From assembly GCF_029960665.1 (NCBI RefSeq), contig NZ_JASBRB010000002.1, positions 248,001 through 312,000 on the forward strand: a stretch of 64,000 nucleotides of DNA, in the 5' to 3' direction. The notes beneath the pieces are model-generated. The model had not been told where the DNA came from and searched no databases. It worked only from the letters and a program-made list of their open reading frames with translations. Below are positions 26,457 through 36,574 of this stretch, piece by piece. Each line of letters opens with the position of its first letter. Within the stretch, counting starts at the first letter, position 1. Position numbers and translations under genes: made by a program. The DNA comes from Pseudarthrobacter sp. AL07. GTDB taxonomy: Bacteria > Actinomycetota > Actinomycetes > Actinomycetales > Micrococcaceae.

Positions 26457-26951
26457 GTGTCTACCACCAACAGCGCGCCTGCAGCCTGGCTCACCCAGGA
26501 AGCTTTTGACCGCCTGAAGGCAGAGCTGGACCACCTTTCCGGCCCTGGCCGTGCGGAGATTGTCCAGAAGATTGAAGCTGCCCGGCAAGAGGGCGACCTG
26601 AAGGAAAACGGCGGCTACCATGCGGCCAAGGAAGAGCAGGGCAAGATCGAAGCCCGGATCCGCCAGCTGACCGCACTCCTGCGAGATGCCCACGTAGGCG
26701 AGTCCCCGGCTGACGACGGCATCGTCGAGCCCGGCATGCTCGTCGTTGCCCTGATCGCCGGCGACGAAGAGACATTCCTGCTTGGGTCCCGCGAAATCGC
26801 CGGCGATTCCGATCTGGACGTGTTCAGCGAGAAGTCACCCCTCGGCGCCGCAATCGTCGGCCACAAAGAGGGTGCGAAGCTCAGCTACACTGCGCCGAAC
26901 GGCAAGGACATCGCGGTGGAAATCATCTCCGCCAAGCCGTATACAGGCTAA
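26457..26951 (+). CDS. greA: Transcription elongation factor GreA
   Basis: GreA rescues backtracked RNA polymerase by stimulating transcript cleavage. The 164-residue protein has the N-terminal coiled coil, with ARQEGDLKENGGYHAAKEEQ at its tip (acidic Asp and Glu that coordinate the second Mg2+). A C-terminal FKBP-like domain includes EIISAKPY at the end. AGGAG precedes the GTG at 26457. Regulatory signals in the leader are listed separately. An intrinsic terminator shared with the rhomboid gene follows. Confidence 0.96.
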   Translation: MSTTNSAPAAWLTQEAFDRLKAELDHLSGPGRAEIVQKIEAARQEGDLKENGGYHAAKEEQGKIEARIRQLTALLRDAHVGESPADDGIVEPGMLVVALIAGDEETFLLGSREIAGDSDLDVFSEKSPLGAAIVGHKEGAKLSYTAPNGKDIAVEIISAKPYTG

Positions 26952-26992
26952 CGCGTCACGCTGAACGCGCCTCAGGCCTTGCACGCCTGGCC

Positions 26993-27026
26993 AAACGCCG
27001 GTCTCCGTCAGGAGACCGGCGTTTTT
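26993..27026. terminator. Intrinsic terminator between greA and the rhomboid gene
   Basis: Arms AACGCCGGTCTCC (26994-27006) and GGAGACCGGCGTT (27011-27023) with a four-base loop are followed by TTTTT on the + strand and by an A/T-rich flank on the other. The rhomboid stop codon (27008-27010) lies in the loop, so the last codons of that gene are part of the hairpin. Confidence 0.88.
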
Positions 27027-27625
27027 GCGTGCTTGGGGCGCAGCAACAGGGCAGCTACAACTCCGCCTGCCGCCCCGCCGAGATGCGCCTGCCAGGAGAT
27101 GTAGCTGCCCATGATCGGCAACACACCCAGCAGGATGCCGCCGTAAACCATGAACAGCACCACGGCGAGCAGGATCTGCCGCCAGCTGTGGTTGAAGAAA
27201 CCCCGCACCAGGAGAAAGGCGAACAACCCGAAAACCAGGCCGGAGGCGCCAACTGTGATGCCGCCGTCGCCAATCAGCCACACCGTCAGCCCGGAGCCCA
27301 GCCAGCTGAATCCGAGGGCCGTCAGGAACACCCGCACGCCGGACAGGAACACCAGGAAGCCGAAGACGATCAGAGGCAGGGCATTGGACAGCAGATGGTT
27401 CAGATTGGCGTGCAGCAGCGGGAACGTCAGGATGTCCAGCAACCCGTCAGCGGACCGCGGCCGGAGCCCGAAGGTCCGGTTCAGGGCGTGCAGGGTCAGC
27501 ATGTTGAACAGTTCGATGACAAAAAGCAGGGCCACAAAGCCGCCGGCCACCAACAGTCCACCCTTCGCCCGTGAGGCTGTGGTTTCCCGGTTCCGCGGCT
27601 TTCCGTCCCCCATCGCGTCAAACAT
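27008..27625 (-). CDS. Rhomboid family intramembrane serine protease
   Basis: The 205-residue protein has six predicted membrane helices. The catalytic serine is in GASGLVFG (about residue 128) and the catalytic histidine in WQAHLGGAAGG (about residue 181). The HANLNHLLSNALPL segment supplies the conserved His/Asn of the second helix. Its substrate is unknown. ATG 27625 follows AGGAG. Its end runs into the shared terminator. Confidence 0.93.
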   Translation of the reverse strand: MFDAMGDGKPRNRETTASRAKGGLLVAGGFVALLFVIELFNMLTLHALNRTFGLRPRSADGLLDILTFPLLHANLNHLLSNALPLIVFGFLVFLSGVRVFLTALGFSWLGSGLTVWLIGDGGITVGASGLVFGLFAFLLVRGFFNHSWRQILLAVVLFMVYGGILLGVLPIMGSYISWQAHLGGAAGGVVAALLLRPKHAKTPVS

Positions 27626-27633
27626 GGCTGCTC

Positions 27634-28872
27634 CTAATGCACCACAATGGGCTGGAAGCCCTCGGCACGGAGGGCGCCGAGGACCTGCTCACAATGTTCG
27701 TGGCCCTTGGTTTCGAGGTTCACGGTGATGGAAACGTCGCCCATGCTGATGGAGCCGCCAACACGGGTATGGTCCAGGCCCGTGACGTTCGCATCGTTTT
27801 CGGCGATGATGCGGGCGATGGTGGCCAGCGAGCCCGGCCGGTCATCCAGCATCATCCGAACTGTCATGTAGCGCCCGGCGGCGGACAGGCCCCGCTGGAT
27901 GACTTTAAGCATCAGCATCGGATCGATGTTGCCGCCGGACAGGATCACGGCCGTAGTCCCGGGGTTTTCGATTTTGCCATCCATCAAGGCGGCAACCCCC
28001 ACCGCCCCGGCGGGTTCCACCACCATCTTGGCCCGTTCCAGCAGGAAGATCAGGGCCCGCGCCAGCGAATCCTCGCTGACCGTGACTACATCATCCACGA
28101 GCTCACGGATGATGCTGAAGGGCAGCTGTCCCGGCCGACCCACGGCGATACCGTCAGCCATGGTGGACACTTTCTTCAGCGGAACCAGTGCGTCGGCGGC
28201 GAGTGACGGCGGATAAGCCGCAGCGTTTTCGGCCTGGACACCGATGATGCGGATTTCCCGGCCAAGTTCCCTGGCCCGGGCCTTGACGGCTACAGCGACT
28301 CCGGCCAGCAGCCCGCCGCCGCCCACGCCCATCAGGATGGTGTCCACGTTGGGGATCTGCTCGAGAATCTCCAGGCCTATGGTTCCCTGACCGGACACCA
28401 CATCCACGTTGTCAAAGGGGTGCACAAACACCATGCCGGATTCGTCGGCATAGCGCTGCGCCTCGGAGAGGGCCTCATCCACGTTGTGGCCGTGGAGGAT
28501 GACTTCTGCGCCGTGGCTGCGGGTGGCCGCCAGTTTCGGAAGGGCTACGCCAAGCGGCATGTAGATGCGGGCTTTGATGCCCAGGCTTTTGGCTGCTACG
28601 GCCACACCCTGGGCGTGGTTGCCGGCTGATGCCGCCACCACCCCCCGCTTTTTCTCCTCGGCCGAGAGCTTGGCCATGCGGACATACGCACCGCGGACCT
28701 TGAATGATCCCGCCCGCTGCAGGTTTTCGCACTTGAAGAAGACGTCGCCGCCCACCATCCCGCCCAGAGCCCGTGACGATTCCACCGGGGTCCGCATAAT
28801 AATCCCCTCGAGCAGCTTCTGCGCCTCCAGGACATCGTCCAGCGTGACGGGAAGGGTTTCAAGGGTGTTCAC
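27634..28872 (-). CDS. ilvA: Threonine ammonia-lyase
   Basis: This PLP enzyme deaminates threonine to 2-oxobutyrate, the first step toward isoleucine. In the 412-residue protein the PLP lysine lies in AGSFKVRGA (about residue 58) and the phosphate-binding loop is GVGGGGLLAGVA. The C-terminal ACT domain (MMLDDRPGSLATIARII onward) is of the short, one-domain type, so it may be the catabolic-like form common in actinobacteria. GTG 28872 follows GGAGCAT. The rhomboid gene begins eight bases after its stop. Confidence 0.93.
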   Translation of the reverse strand: MNTLETLPVTLDDVLEAQKLLEGIIMRTPVESSRALGGMVGGDVFFKCENLQRAGSFKVRGAYVRMAKLSAEEKKRGVVAASAGNHAQGVAVAAKSLGIKARIYMPLGVALPKLAATRSHGAEVILHGHNVDEALSEAQRYADESGMVFVHPFDNVDVVSGQGTIGLEILEQIPNVDTILMGVGGGGLLAGVAVAVKARARELGREIRIIGVQAENAAAYPPSLAADALVPLKKVSTMADGIAVGRPGQLPFSIIRELVDDVVTVSEDSLARALIFLLERAKMVVEPAGAVGVAALMDGKIENPGTTAVILSGGNIDPMLMLKVIQRGLSAAGRYMTVRMMLDDRPGSLATIARIIAENDANVTGLDHTRVGGSISMGDVSITVNLETKGHEHCEQVLGALRAEGFQPIVVH

Positions 28873-28919
28873 GGACTTATGCTCCTTGGGTGTCTACGAC
28901 TCCGGCGCCTTGGGTCATC

Positions 28920-30233
28920 TCAGGCCTCGGCGTCCGGATTGGCTGCTTCTGTGCTGGCTGCGGCGCCCTTGCCACGCTTGGGCCTGCCGCCCGGCAACCG
29001 GACATCCCTGATGAAGTCATCATGGTCCAGGCCTGGCGTCACTGTCCCACCGGGGATTGCCAGCACCTGTTCATGTTCCCACGTTCTGGCCGCGATGTAG
29101 CGAATCGCGGAGTTTGCTACGGCGAGGATGGGCACCGAGAACAGCGCGCCGGGGATACCCGCAAGGTACGAACCCGCGGCCACGGAGAGGATCACCGCCA
29201 CCGGATGCAGGGACACGGCCTTGCCCATCACGAGTGGTTGGAGGATGTGGCTCTCCAGCTGCTGGACCAACAGCACGATAGCCAGCATGATCAGGGCATT
29301 GACCGGACCGTTGGCCACCAGGGCCAGGAGGACGGCGATGGCCCCGGTCACCAGAGCACCGACCACCGGGATAAAGGAGCCGATGAACACGAGCACGCTC
29401 AACGGCAGGGCAAGCGGCACCCCGATGATGGCCGCGCCGGCGCCGATGCCTACCGCGTCAACAAAGGCAACAAACATCTGGATCCGTGCGTAGCTGACCA
29501 TGGAGGCCCAGCCCTTGCGACCGGCACCGAAGGTTGCCGCACGTGCCTTCTTCGGGAGGAGGCGCACCAGGAAGGCCCAAATCCTGTCGCCTTCGAGCAG
29601 GAAGAAGATCAGGATGAACAGCGCCAGCACCATTCCCGCGGCGAAGTGGCCCGCAGTGCTGCCAAAGGACAACGCACCGCTGAGTATGCTGCTGCTGTTG
29701 TCCTGGAGTGCGGTGGAGGCTTCTTTGAGGTACTGGTCGATCTGGTCGGCGGTGAGGTGCAGGGGTCCATCGGCCAGCCAGTCCTGGATCTGCTTCACAC
29801 CCGTCAACGACTGGGACCACAGTTCGCCAAAACCTGAAGTCAGCTGGCGGCCTACCAGGGCAAGGGCACCAACGATCACTCCGATGAAACCCACCACCGT
29901 GATGGCCACCGCGGCACCGTTTGGCAGCCGCCTCCTGCTAAGCCAGCGCACCACGGGGCTCAGCAGCCCGGCCAGCAGTGCAGCCACCATCACGGGAATG
30001 ATCAGGAAGCTGATCCGGCTGAACAGCCAGACCAGGGCGCCAGCCATCAGCAGGATGAGGCCGAGCCGCCATGCCCACGACGCTGCGATCCGGATGCCGT
30101 ACGGAATGTCCTGCTCCAGATCCCGGTCCGCCCGCAGGCTGCCCGGGGCGGCAGTTTCCACCGGCCGGTCCGTAGCAGGCAGCGTGCCTGTGGGCAATGA
30201 ATCGGATGGGGCGGCGTCCTTGTCTGGCGTCAT
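28920..30233 (-). CDS. AI-2E family transporter-like permease
   Basis: This 437-residue polytopic membrane protein has the typical arrangement of two helices, a long amphipathic stretch (GFGELWSQSLTGVKQIQDWL) and a C-terminal helix bundle with VPLALPLSVLVFIGSFIP and GKAVSLHPVAVILSV. The family includes TqsA, linked to AI-2 export, and Na+/H+ antiporters, so the substrate is open. The C-terminal tail is basic and disordered. An AI-2E gene (Rv1101c) also sits next to glpX and fum in M. tuberculosis. Confidence 0.85.
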   Translation of the reverse strand: MTPDKDAAPSDSLPTGTLPATDRPVETAAPGSLRADRDLEQDIPYGIRIAASWAWRLGLILLMAGALVWLFSRISFLIIPVMVAALLAGLLSPVVRWLSRRRLPNGAAVAITVVGFIGVIVGALALVGRQLTSGFGELWSQSLTGVKQIQDWLADGPLHLTADQIDQYLKEASTALQDNSSSILSGALSFGSTAGHFAAGMVLALFILIFFLLEGDRIWAFLVRLLPKKARAATFGAGRKGWASMVSYARIQMFVAFVDAVGIGAGAAIIGVPLALPLSVLVFIGSFIPVVGALVTGAIAVLLALVANGPVNALIMLAIVLLVQQLESHILQPLVMGKAVSLHPVAVILSVAAGSYLAGIPGALFSVPILAVANSAIRYIAARTWEHEQVLAIPGGTVTPGLDHDDFIRDVRLPGGRPKRGKGAAASTEAANPDAEA

Positions 30234-30273
30234 AGCCTAATACTTCCTCAGCACCGGCCCTTATGCGAAACGG

Positions 30274-31233
30274 CTACCCGGCCCCGCCCAGTACAGCCTC
30301 TATCCCCCAGGCCATCGTGAACGCTTCCCCGGCCGGAAGCCAGCGCAGCCCGTCACCGGAGTTGAAGGCATTGGCCGGACCCGTCATGGGTTCGATGGCT
30401 ACCGCCTTGAGCCTGCCAGGCAGTTCGGTTGTCACGAAGATGTGGACGTAGCCGCAGGATTCGTCCTGCCACAAGGTCACGCTGCGGCCGTCAGGTGCAC
30501 TGAGCACATGGCGGGCCGCCCCGCCGTCGAACGTAATGTCCGTCAAGGCGACGTCGACCTCGAGGCCCCCCAGCCGTTGACCGTTGCGGAAGTCACTGTC
30601 CCCGCTAACGGGTTCGGAGCTGCGCGGGATCAGGCGTTCGTCCGCCACCAGGCGGGTATCGGCGGCAACGGTCAGGGTCAAGTGGTCCACGTCCGCATCG
30701 CCCAGCCGCAGGTATGGGTGGGCGCCCAGGACGAACGGCGCCGGGGCGTTGGAATCGTTGACCAGCGTCTGGCGGACTTCCAGACCAAGATCCTCAGTCA
30801 GGAAGTACTGGACCCGGTGCCGGACCAGGAACGGGTAGCCATGCTGCGGGAAGACCGTCGCCTCAAGAGTCACGGAATATTGCGATTCATCAACCAGGCT
30901 GTAGGCGGAGTTGCGGAGCAGTCCATGGCTTGCGTTGTTCCGTGAAACCTCCGTGATGTCCAGCTGCTGCTTCTTTCCGTCGAGGTACCAGACCCCGTCC
31001 TCCACCCTGTTTGCCCAAGGGGCGAGAGTGATTCCGGCCGCGCCCGGGGAAATCTCATCGTCCCCATACGTCTCGGTGAGCAGGACACCTGCGCGGCTGT
31101 ACAGCCGCAGGCCGGCGGCAAGCTCGGTCACTACGGCCAGCGCGTCACCCCGGCGGAGTTCGTACTGCCGGCCGGTGGCGTAGGTCTGGAATCCGGCGGG
31201 AATGCCCGTGTCCGGGGTTGCACTCGAAGTCAT
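30274..31233 (-). CDS. Aldose 1-epimerase family protein
   Basis: This is a 319-residue galactose-mutarotase-like beta-sandwich. APWANRVEDGVW near residue 75, the catalytic His in VLGAHPYLRLG near 175 and the Glu in VAIEPMTGPANAF near 285 match the family. It interconverts alpha and beta anomers of aldoses. Its divergent position from galT-galK suggests galactose as the substrate. ATG 31233 was chosen over the longer frame from 31278 because the extension lacks conservation and reaches the shared promoter region. Confidence 0.9.
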   Translation of the reverse strand: MTSSATPDTGIPAGFQTYATGRQYELRRGDALAVVTELAAGLRLYSRAGVLLTETYGDDEISPGAAGITLAPWANRVEDGVWYLDGKKQQLDITEVSRNNASHGLLRNSAYSLVDESQYSVTLEATVFPQHGYPFLVRHRVQYFLTEDLGLEVRQTLVNDSNAPAPFVLGAHPYLRLGDADVDHLTLTVAADTRLVADERLIPRSSEPVSGDSDFRNGQRLGGLEVDVALTDITFDGGAARHVLSAPDGRSVTLWQDESCGYVHIFVTTELPGRLKAVAIEPMTGPANAFNSGDGLRWLPAGEAFTMAWGIEAVLGGAG

Positions 31234-31269
31234 GAGCACCACCGTAACAGGGGCACGGCCAGCCTGCCA

Positions 31270-31318
31270 TTGTCGCAAATGTTATCTTTTGTGTGAAACT
31301 ATTCTTTTTTGAGCGAAA
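31270..31318. promoter_or_regulatory. Three direct repeats in the divergent galactose promoter region
   Basis: TTGTCGCAAA (31270-31279), TTGTGTGAAA (31289-31298) and TTGAGCGAAA (31309-31318) share TTG-N3-(C/G)AAA and start 19 and 20 bases apart, about two helical turns. This AT-rich stretch lies between the epimerase and galT. A DeoR- or similar-type regulator binding phased direct repeats is a reasonable guess. No regulator gene is adjacent. Confidence 0.5.
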
Positions 31319-31383
31319 TGTGGGATGATCGAGGCAACGGACGCCCGCCATCTGCCGGCACCAGCACGCAAAGGACCCCCGCC

Positions 31384-32552
31384 ATGACAGGTATCACCGC
31401 CACAACGCTCGCCGATGGCCGGGAGCTGATCTACTTCGACGACGGCGCTACCGCCCAGCCCCGCACAGCGTCCACCACCACCGATCACCGGCCGCTGCCG
31501 GAGCGCGGTCAGCCCGGCGAGGTCCGGTTCGATGCCCTCAGCGACGAGTGGGTGGCCGTCGCAGCCCATCGGCAGTCCCGCACGCATCTCCCGCCGGCCG
31601 ACCAGTGCCCCATCTGTCCCACCACGCCGAACAACCCCTCCGAGATCCCCGCCCCCGACTACGACGTTGTGGTGTTTGAAAACCGCTTCCCGTCGCTGGG
31701 TCCGGCGGTGGGACCTGTGCCGTCCGCCCCGGCCTGGGGCAGCACGGGGCCCGCCTACGGACGCTGCGAAGTAGTGGCGTTCACACCCGAGCACACGGGA
31801 TCCTTCAGCGCCCTGAGTGAGGCGCGCGCCCGGACTGTTGTAGAGGCATTGGCGCACCGCACCGAAGCCCTCAGCAAACTGCCGGGGATCAAGCAGGTGT
31901 TCCCGTTCGAAAACCGCGGGGCCGACATCGGCGTCACGCTTCACCACCCGCACGGGCAGATCTATGCGTACCCTTACGTCACGCCCCGCGCAGGGGTCAT
32001 CGGAGCGGCAGCACGCAAGTTCTATGATGGGTCCGACGGGCGGCAGACGCTCACGGGCTCGCTGCTGCAGGCAGAACGGGAGGACGGGAGCCGAATGGTG
32101 ATGGAGGGCGAGAACTTCAGCGCCTACGTACCGTTCGCTGCCCGCTGGCCGTTGGAGATCCACCTGGTGCCGCACCGGCAGGTGCCCGACCTGGCCACCC
32201 TGAGCGGGGAGGAAAGGGATGAACTGGCGCATGTCTACCTTCACTTGCTTAAACGGCTGGATGCGCTGTATCCGACGCCGACACCCTACATATCAGCCTG
32301 GCACCAGGCTCCCCTCGACGACCTCCTGCGACCCGCAAGCTACCTGCACCTCCAGCTGACGTCGCCCCGCCGGGCAGCGGACAAGCTCAAGTTCCTGGCC
32401 GGCTCCGAGGCCGCTATGGGCGCCTTCATCAACGACACCACCCCGGAAAGCGTCGCCGAGCGGCTCCGTGCCGTGGTGGTCCCCGAATCCAGCCCGTTCC
32501 CTGACACGATCGCCGCCGCCCCTCTGGGGGCACTGCCTGAAGGAGCACACGC

Positions 32553-32556
<4 letters not shown>
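31384..32556 (+). CDS. galT: Galactose-1-phosphate uridylyltransferase
   Basis: GalT exchanges UMP between UDP-glucose and galactose-1-phosphate in the Leloir pathway. The 390-residue protein has zinc ligands in QCPICP (about residue 74), VFENRFPS, and the active-site HHPHGQIYAYPY (about residue 197) whose second His forms the uridylyl intermediate. EIHLVPHRQ and SYLHLQL complete the HIT-like fold. ATG 31384 was preferred over the frame opening at 31309, which overlaps the operator repeats. The stop overlaps galK by four bases. Confidence 0.95.
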
Positions 32557-33782
<1,226 letters not shown>

Positions 33783-33795
33783 CGCGGATACGCGC

Positions 33796-33847
33796 AAAAA
33801 AGAGGGCCCGCCTGATGCGAAATGCATCGGTGGGGCCCTCTTCTTAT
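33796..33847. terminator. Bidirectional terminator between galK and the BI-1 gene
   Basis: AAGAGGGCCC (about 33800-33810) pairs with GGGCCCTCTT (33833-33842), with an inner GATGCGAAATGCATC palindrome. The A-run at the left gives six T residues on the minus strand, a proper intrinsic terminator for the BI-1 gene. The + strand side is followed by CTTATT. Confidence 0.85.
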
Positions 33848-33883
33848 TGGACAGAATTACGACGGCGAACGCCGGGTTTGTTG

Positions 33884-34783
33884 TCAGTCCTCGCCGCGGA
33901 GGATCGCCAGGACGCGGATGATCTCCACGTAGAGCCAGACCAGGGTTACCGTCAGGCCAAAGGCAGCAGTCCAGGAGAAGCGCTGCGGGGCGCCGCTCTG
34001 CACGCCGGCTTCGATGCTCGTGAAGTCCATCACCAGGGAGAACGCAGCCAGACCGATGGCCAGGATGCCGATGACAACACCAATAATGCCGCTGCGCAGG
34101 CCGAAGGGTTCCGTCGTCATACCCGTCATCATCATCACGAGGTTGACCACGGAGAACAGTCCGTAACCCACCATGGCGATCATGAAGAACTTCATGGCCT
34201 TGGGCGAGGCGCGCACCTTGCCGCTCTTGAACAGGAGCAGCGTCACGGTGAACACGGACAGCGTGCCGATGACGGCCTGCAGCCCGACGCCCGGGTACAT
34301 CAGGTCGAGTACGCGGGTAAGCCCGCCGAGGAACAGGCCTTCGAGTCCGGCATAGGCCAGGATCAGGGCTGGTGATGGCTGCTTCTTGAATGTGTTGACC
34401 AATGCCAGGACAAAGCCGCCCAGTGCACCGACGATCATCAGCATGCTGGCCAGCCCCATGCTGACGAACAGGGTCACCGCGGCACCTGCCAACAGGACTC
34501 CGAGGCAGGCCGCTGTCTTGACGATGACATCGTCGTACGTCATCCGGCCGGTGTCTGCGGGACCTGCGGCCGGCTGGTTGTACATCTGGCGCAACTGCTC
34601 GTCGGTCATGTTCTGCTGCTGGCCCCAACCGTTCTGGGGATCCATGACCTGGCCGGGAGCCCGCTGGCCATAAGGCTGCTGGCCGTACTGTGCCTGTCCG
34701 TAGGGTGCCTGCGGGACACGCGGTGCCTGCGTTGCTCCACGGAAATTCTTTCCGTTGAAGATCGGGTTTCCGCCAAGTGCCAT
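33884..34783 (-). CDS. Bax inhibitor-1/YccA family membrane protein
   Basis: The 299-residue protein has a Gln/Pro/Tyr-rich cytosolic N-terminus of about 75 residues (repeats such as YGQQPYGQ), then seven membrane helices beginning with VKTAACLGVLLAGAAVTLF. YAGLEGLFLGG and the last SWTAAFGLTVTLVWLYVEII contain the acidic residues that gate calcium leak in bacterial homologues. The family has broad stress links. The precise role here is unknown. ATG 34783 has GGAGG nine bases before it. Confidence 0.9.
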   Translation of the reverse strand: MALGGNPIFNGKNFRGATQAPRVPQAPYGQAQYGQQPYGQRAPGQVMDPQNGWGQQQNMTDEQLRQMYNQPAAGPADTGRMTYDDVIVKTAACLGVLLAGAAVTLFVSMGLASMLMIVGALGGFVLALVNTFKKQPSPALILAYAGLEGLFLGGLTRVLDLMYPGVGLQAVIGTLSVFTVTLLLFKSGKVRASPKAMKFFMIAMVGYGLFSVVNLVMMMTGMTTEPFGLRSGIIGVVIGILAIGLAAFSLVMDFTSIEAGVQSGAPQRFSWTAAFGLTVTLVWLYVEIIRVLAILRGED

Positions 34784-35224
34784 TGCTGGTGTCCTCCAAG
34801 TAAAGGGTTGAGTCGTGACTTAAGAACCACGCTACCAATATCTACGCGCTCACGCCCCAATAAGTTCCCCGTCCATGGCGCCGAAACGCAACCGTGATGC
34901 ATCCGGGTGGACGGTCGCACGCGCCGCCGGGCAGCGCGTAGGCCAGGCCACCCCATGAGGAATACTGCTGATCAACAGAAGTTTCTTTGCGAACACTTTG
35001 CCAATGCACCATGGCTGTAACGCAGTTGTTATGCGATCGCTACCCGACGGCCTCCCCCCAGCTTAAAATTTGCCCCTGACGAGCTGTAACATAAACCACA
35101 CACGGTGACGGATATCACAATCAGGCCCCCAGTCTGCGGAAAGCACCCCTATCCGTCCTGTGATGTTTGCAGTGGTTGCAATGGCGCATCCCTGGCCACC
35201 CCACCCAAGTGGAGGATTTTAATT
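34784..35224. other. 441-base divergent region between the BI-1 gene and livH
   Basis: I see no convincing gene. Near the livH side lie a possible -10 (TAACAT, 35087-35092), a -35-like TTAAAA (35063-35068) and the Crp-like palindrome at 35104-35119, then a leader of about 125 bases. The BI-1 side has only the ribosome site. A frame continuous with livH opens at 35105 and would add a Cys-rich stretch, but it lacks a ribosome site. Confidence 0.65.
35104..35119. promoter_or_regulatory. Crp-like palindrome at the livHMGF promoter
   Basis: GGTGA-CGGATA-TCACA matches nine of ten fixed positions of TGTGA-N6-TCACA. It lies 105 bases upstream of the livH start and just downstream of the likely -10, a position expected for repression. 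The same arrangement occurs at the binding-protein gene (40965-40980). Confidence 0.5.
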
Positions 35225-36565
35225 TTGAGAAGTACACCCAAAGGCTCGCCGCACAGACGGCCGGGCGGATTGCTGAAAGTGATAGGGGCCGTCTTTGCCT
35301 CTGTCGTGGCGATACTGCTCGCCGTCGCCCCGGCATCACAAGCCACTTCGCCGTCTCCGACACCATCCCCGTCGATTACGACCTTCCAGAACAACATCAG
35401 CGGCTTCCTTCGGGATGACGCGCGCGCCCCCATCGCGGATGTGACCATAACCGCCAGGAGCGGGGACTTCGAAGGGACCGCCAAATCCGCGGCCAACGGG
35501 TCCTGGAGCATCGGCGTCCCTGTCCAGGGCACCTACGAGATCGAGCTGGACGAATCGACCCTGCCAGAGGGCATCAAGCTTGCGGACGGCCAGGAAAACC
35601 CCCGCAGTGTCACGTTCAGCCAGACCTCGAACCTCTCCGTGATTTTCGCCTTCGGTGAGGGGATCGTGGTCCAGCAGCAGGACTTCGGCCAGAACCTCCT
35701 GAACCGGCTCGTAGCGGGGTTGAGCTTTGGTCTCCTGTTGGCGCTGGCTTCGGTGGGACTTTCCCTGATCTTCGGAACCACGGGGCTGACTAACTTCGCC
35801 CACGGGGAAATGGTCACCCTCGGCGCGGTCCTGGTCTTCGCCTTTAACGCAATCGGCCTTCCCTTCTGGCTTGCGTTGATCCTCTCGCTCCTCGGCGGCG
35901 GCCTCTTCGGTTACGTCCAGGACGCCGGACTCTGGAAGCCGCTTCGCCGCCGCGGAACAGGCCTGGTGCCCATGATGATCGTCAGCATCGGACTCGCCCT
36001 CTCCGTCCGGTACGTCATCCAGTTCTTCTTTGGCGGCGCCACTCAGCAACTGCCGTTTGCCCAGAGTGCCGAGATTCAACTGGGTCCGGTGTCGATCTCT
36101 CCCAATAACCTCTGGTCCCTCGTCATCAGCGCTATCGTGATTGCCCTGATCGGAATCGTCCTCTTGAAAACCCGGCTGGGCAAGGCCACCCGCGCGGTGG
36201 CTGACAATCCCGCCTTGGCGGCTGCCTCGGGCATCGACGTCGACTCGGTCATCCGGATTGTCTGGGTTACCGGTGGCATGCTGGCCTCCCTCGGTGGAAT
36301 CCTTTGGGCCTACTACCGGCCGGGCGTAACCTTCGACATGGGTTCGCAGATCCTGCTGCTCATCTTCGCCGGTGTGACCCTGGGCGGTCTCGGCACCGTC
36401 TTTGGCGCCCTCATCGGGTCCATCATCGTCGGCATCTTCGTGGAGCTGACTACCGTTTTCGGCCTCGCGGCCGACCTCAAGTACGTGGGAGCACTGTTCA
36501 TCATGATTGTTGTCCTCTTGTTCCGGCCCCAGGGCATCCTGGGTCGTCGCGAGCGCGTGGGTTAG
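35225..36565 (+). CDS. livH: Branched-chain amino-acid ABC permease LivH with extracellular N-terminal domain
   Basis: The product is 446 residues, against about 300 for a usual LivH. A signal peptide (about residues 10-40, ending APASQA) precedes a Thr/Ser/Pro linker and a carboxypeptidase-regulatory-like beta-sandwich (about residues 55-140: SGFLRDDARAPIADVTITA, then GTYEIELDE). The permease follows from about residue 155, with GLTNFAHGEMVTLGA and AVADNPALAAASGID, the latter being the loop that contacts the ATPase. TTG 35225 was chosen for its GGAGG site 10 bases upstream. First gene of livHMGF. Confidence 0.88.
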   Translation: MRSTPKGSPHRRPGGLLKVIGAVFASVVAILLAVAPASQATSPSPTPSPSITTFQNNISGFLRDDARAPIADVTITARSGDFEGTAKSAANGSWSIGVPVQGTYEIELDESTLPEGIKLADGQENPRSVTFSQTSNLSVIFAFGEGIVVQQQDFGQNLLNRLVAGLSFGLLLALASVGLSLIFGTTGLTNFAHGEMVTLGAVLVFAFNAIGLPFWLALILSLLGGGLFGYVQDAGLWKPLRRRGTGLVPMMIVSIGLALSVRYVIQFFFGGATQQLPFAQSAEIQLGPVSISPNNLWSLVISAIVIALIGIVLLKTRLGKATRAVADNPALAAASGIDVDSVIRIVWVTGGMLASLGGILWAYYRPGVTFDMGSQILLLIFAGVTLGGLGTVFGALIGSIIVGIFVELTTVFGLAADLKYVGALFIMIVVLLFRPQGILGRRERVG

Positions 36566-36574
36566 GAGACAGCC

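Noticed and set aside
35105..35224. In-frame upstream extension of LivH with a Cys-rich, zinc-ribbon-like stretch
   Set aside because: GTG 35105 lies within the Crp-like palindrome and has no ribosome site, whereas TTG 35225 has GGAGG and directly precedes a good signal peptide.
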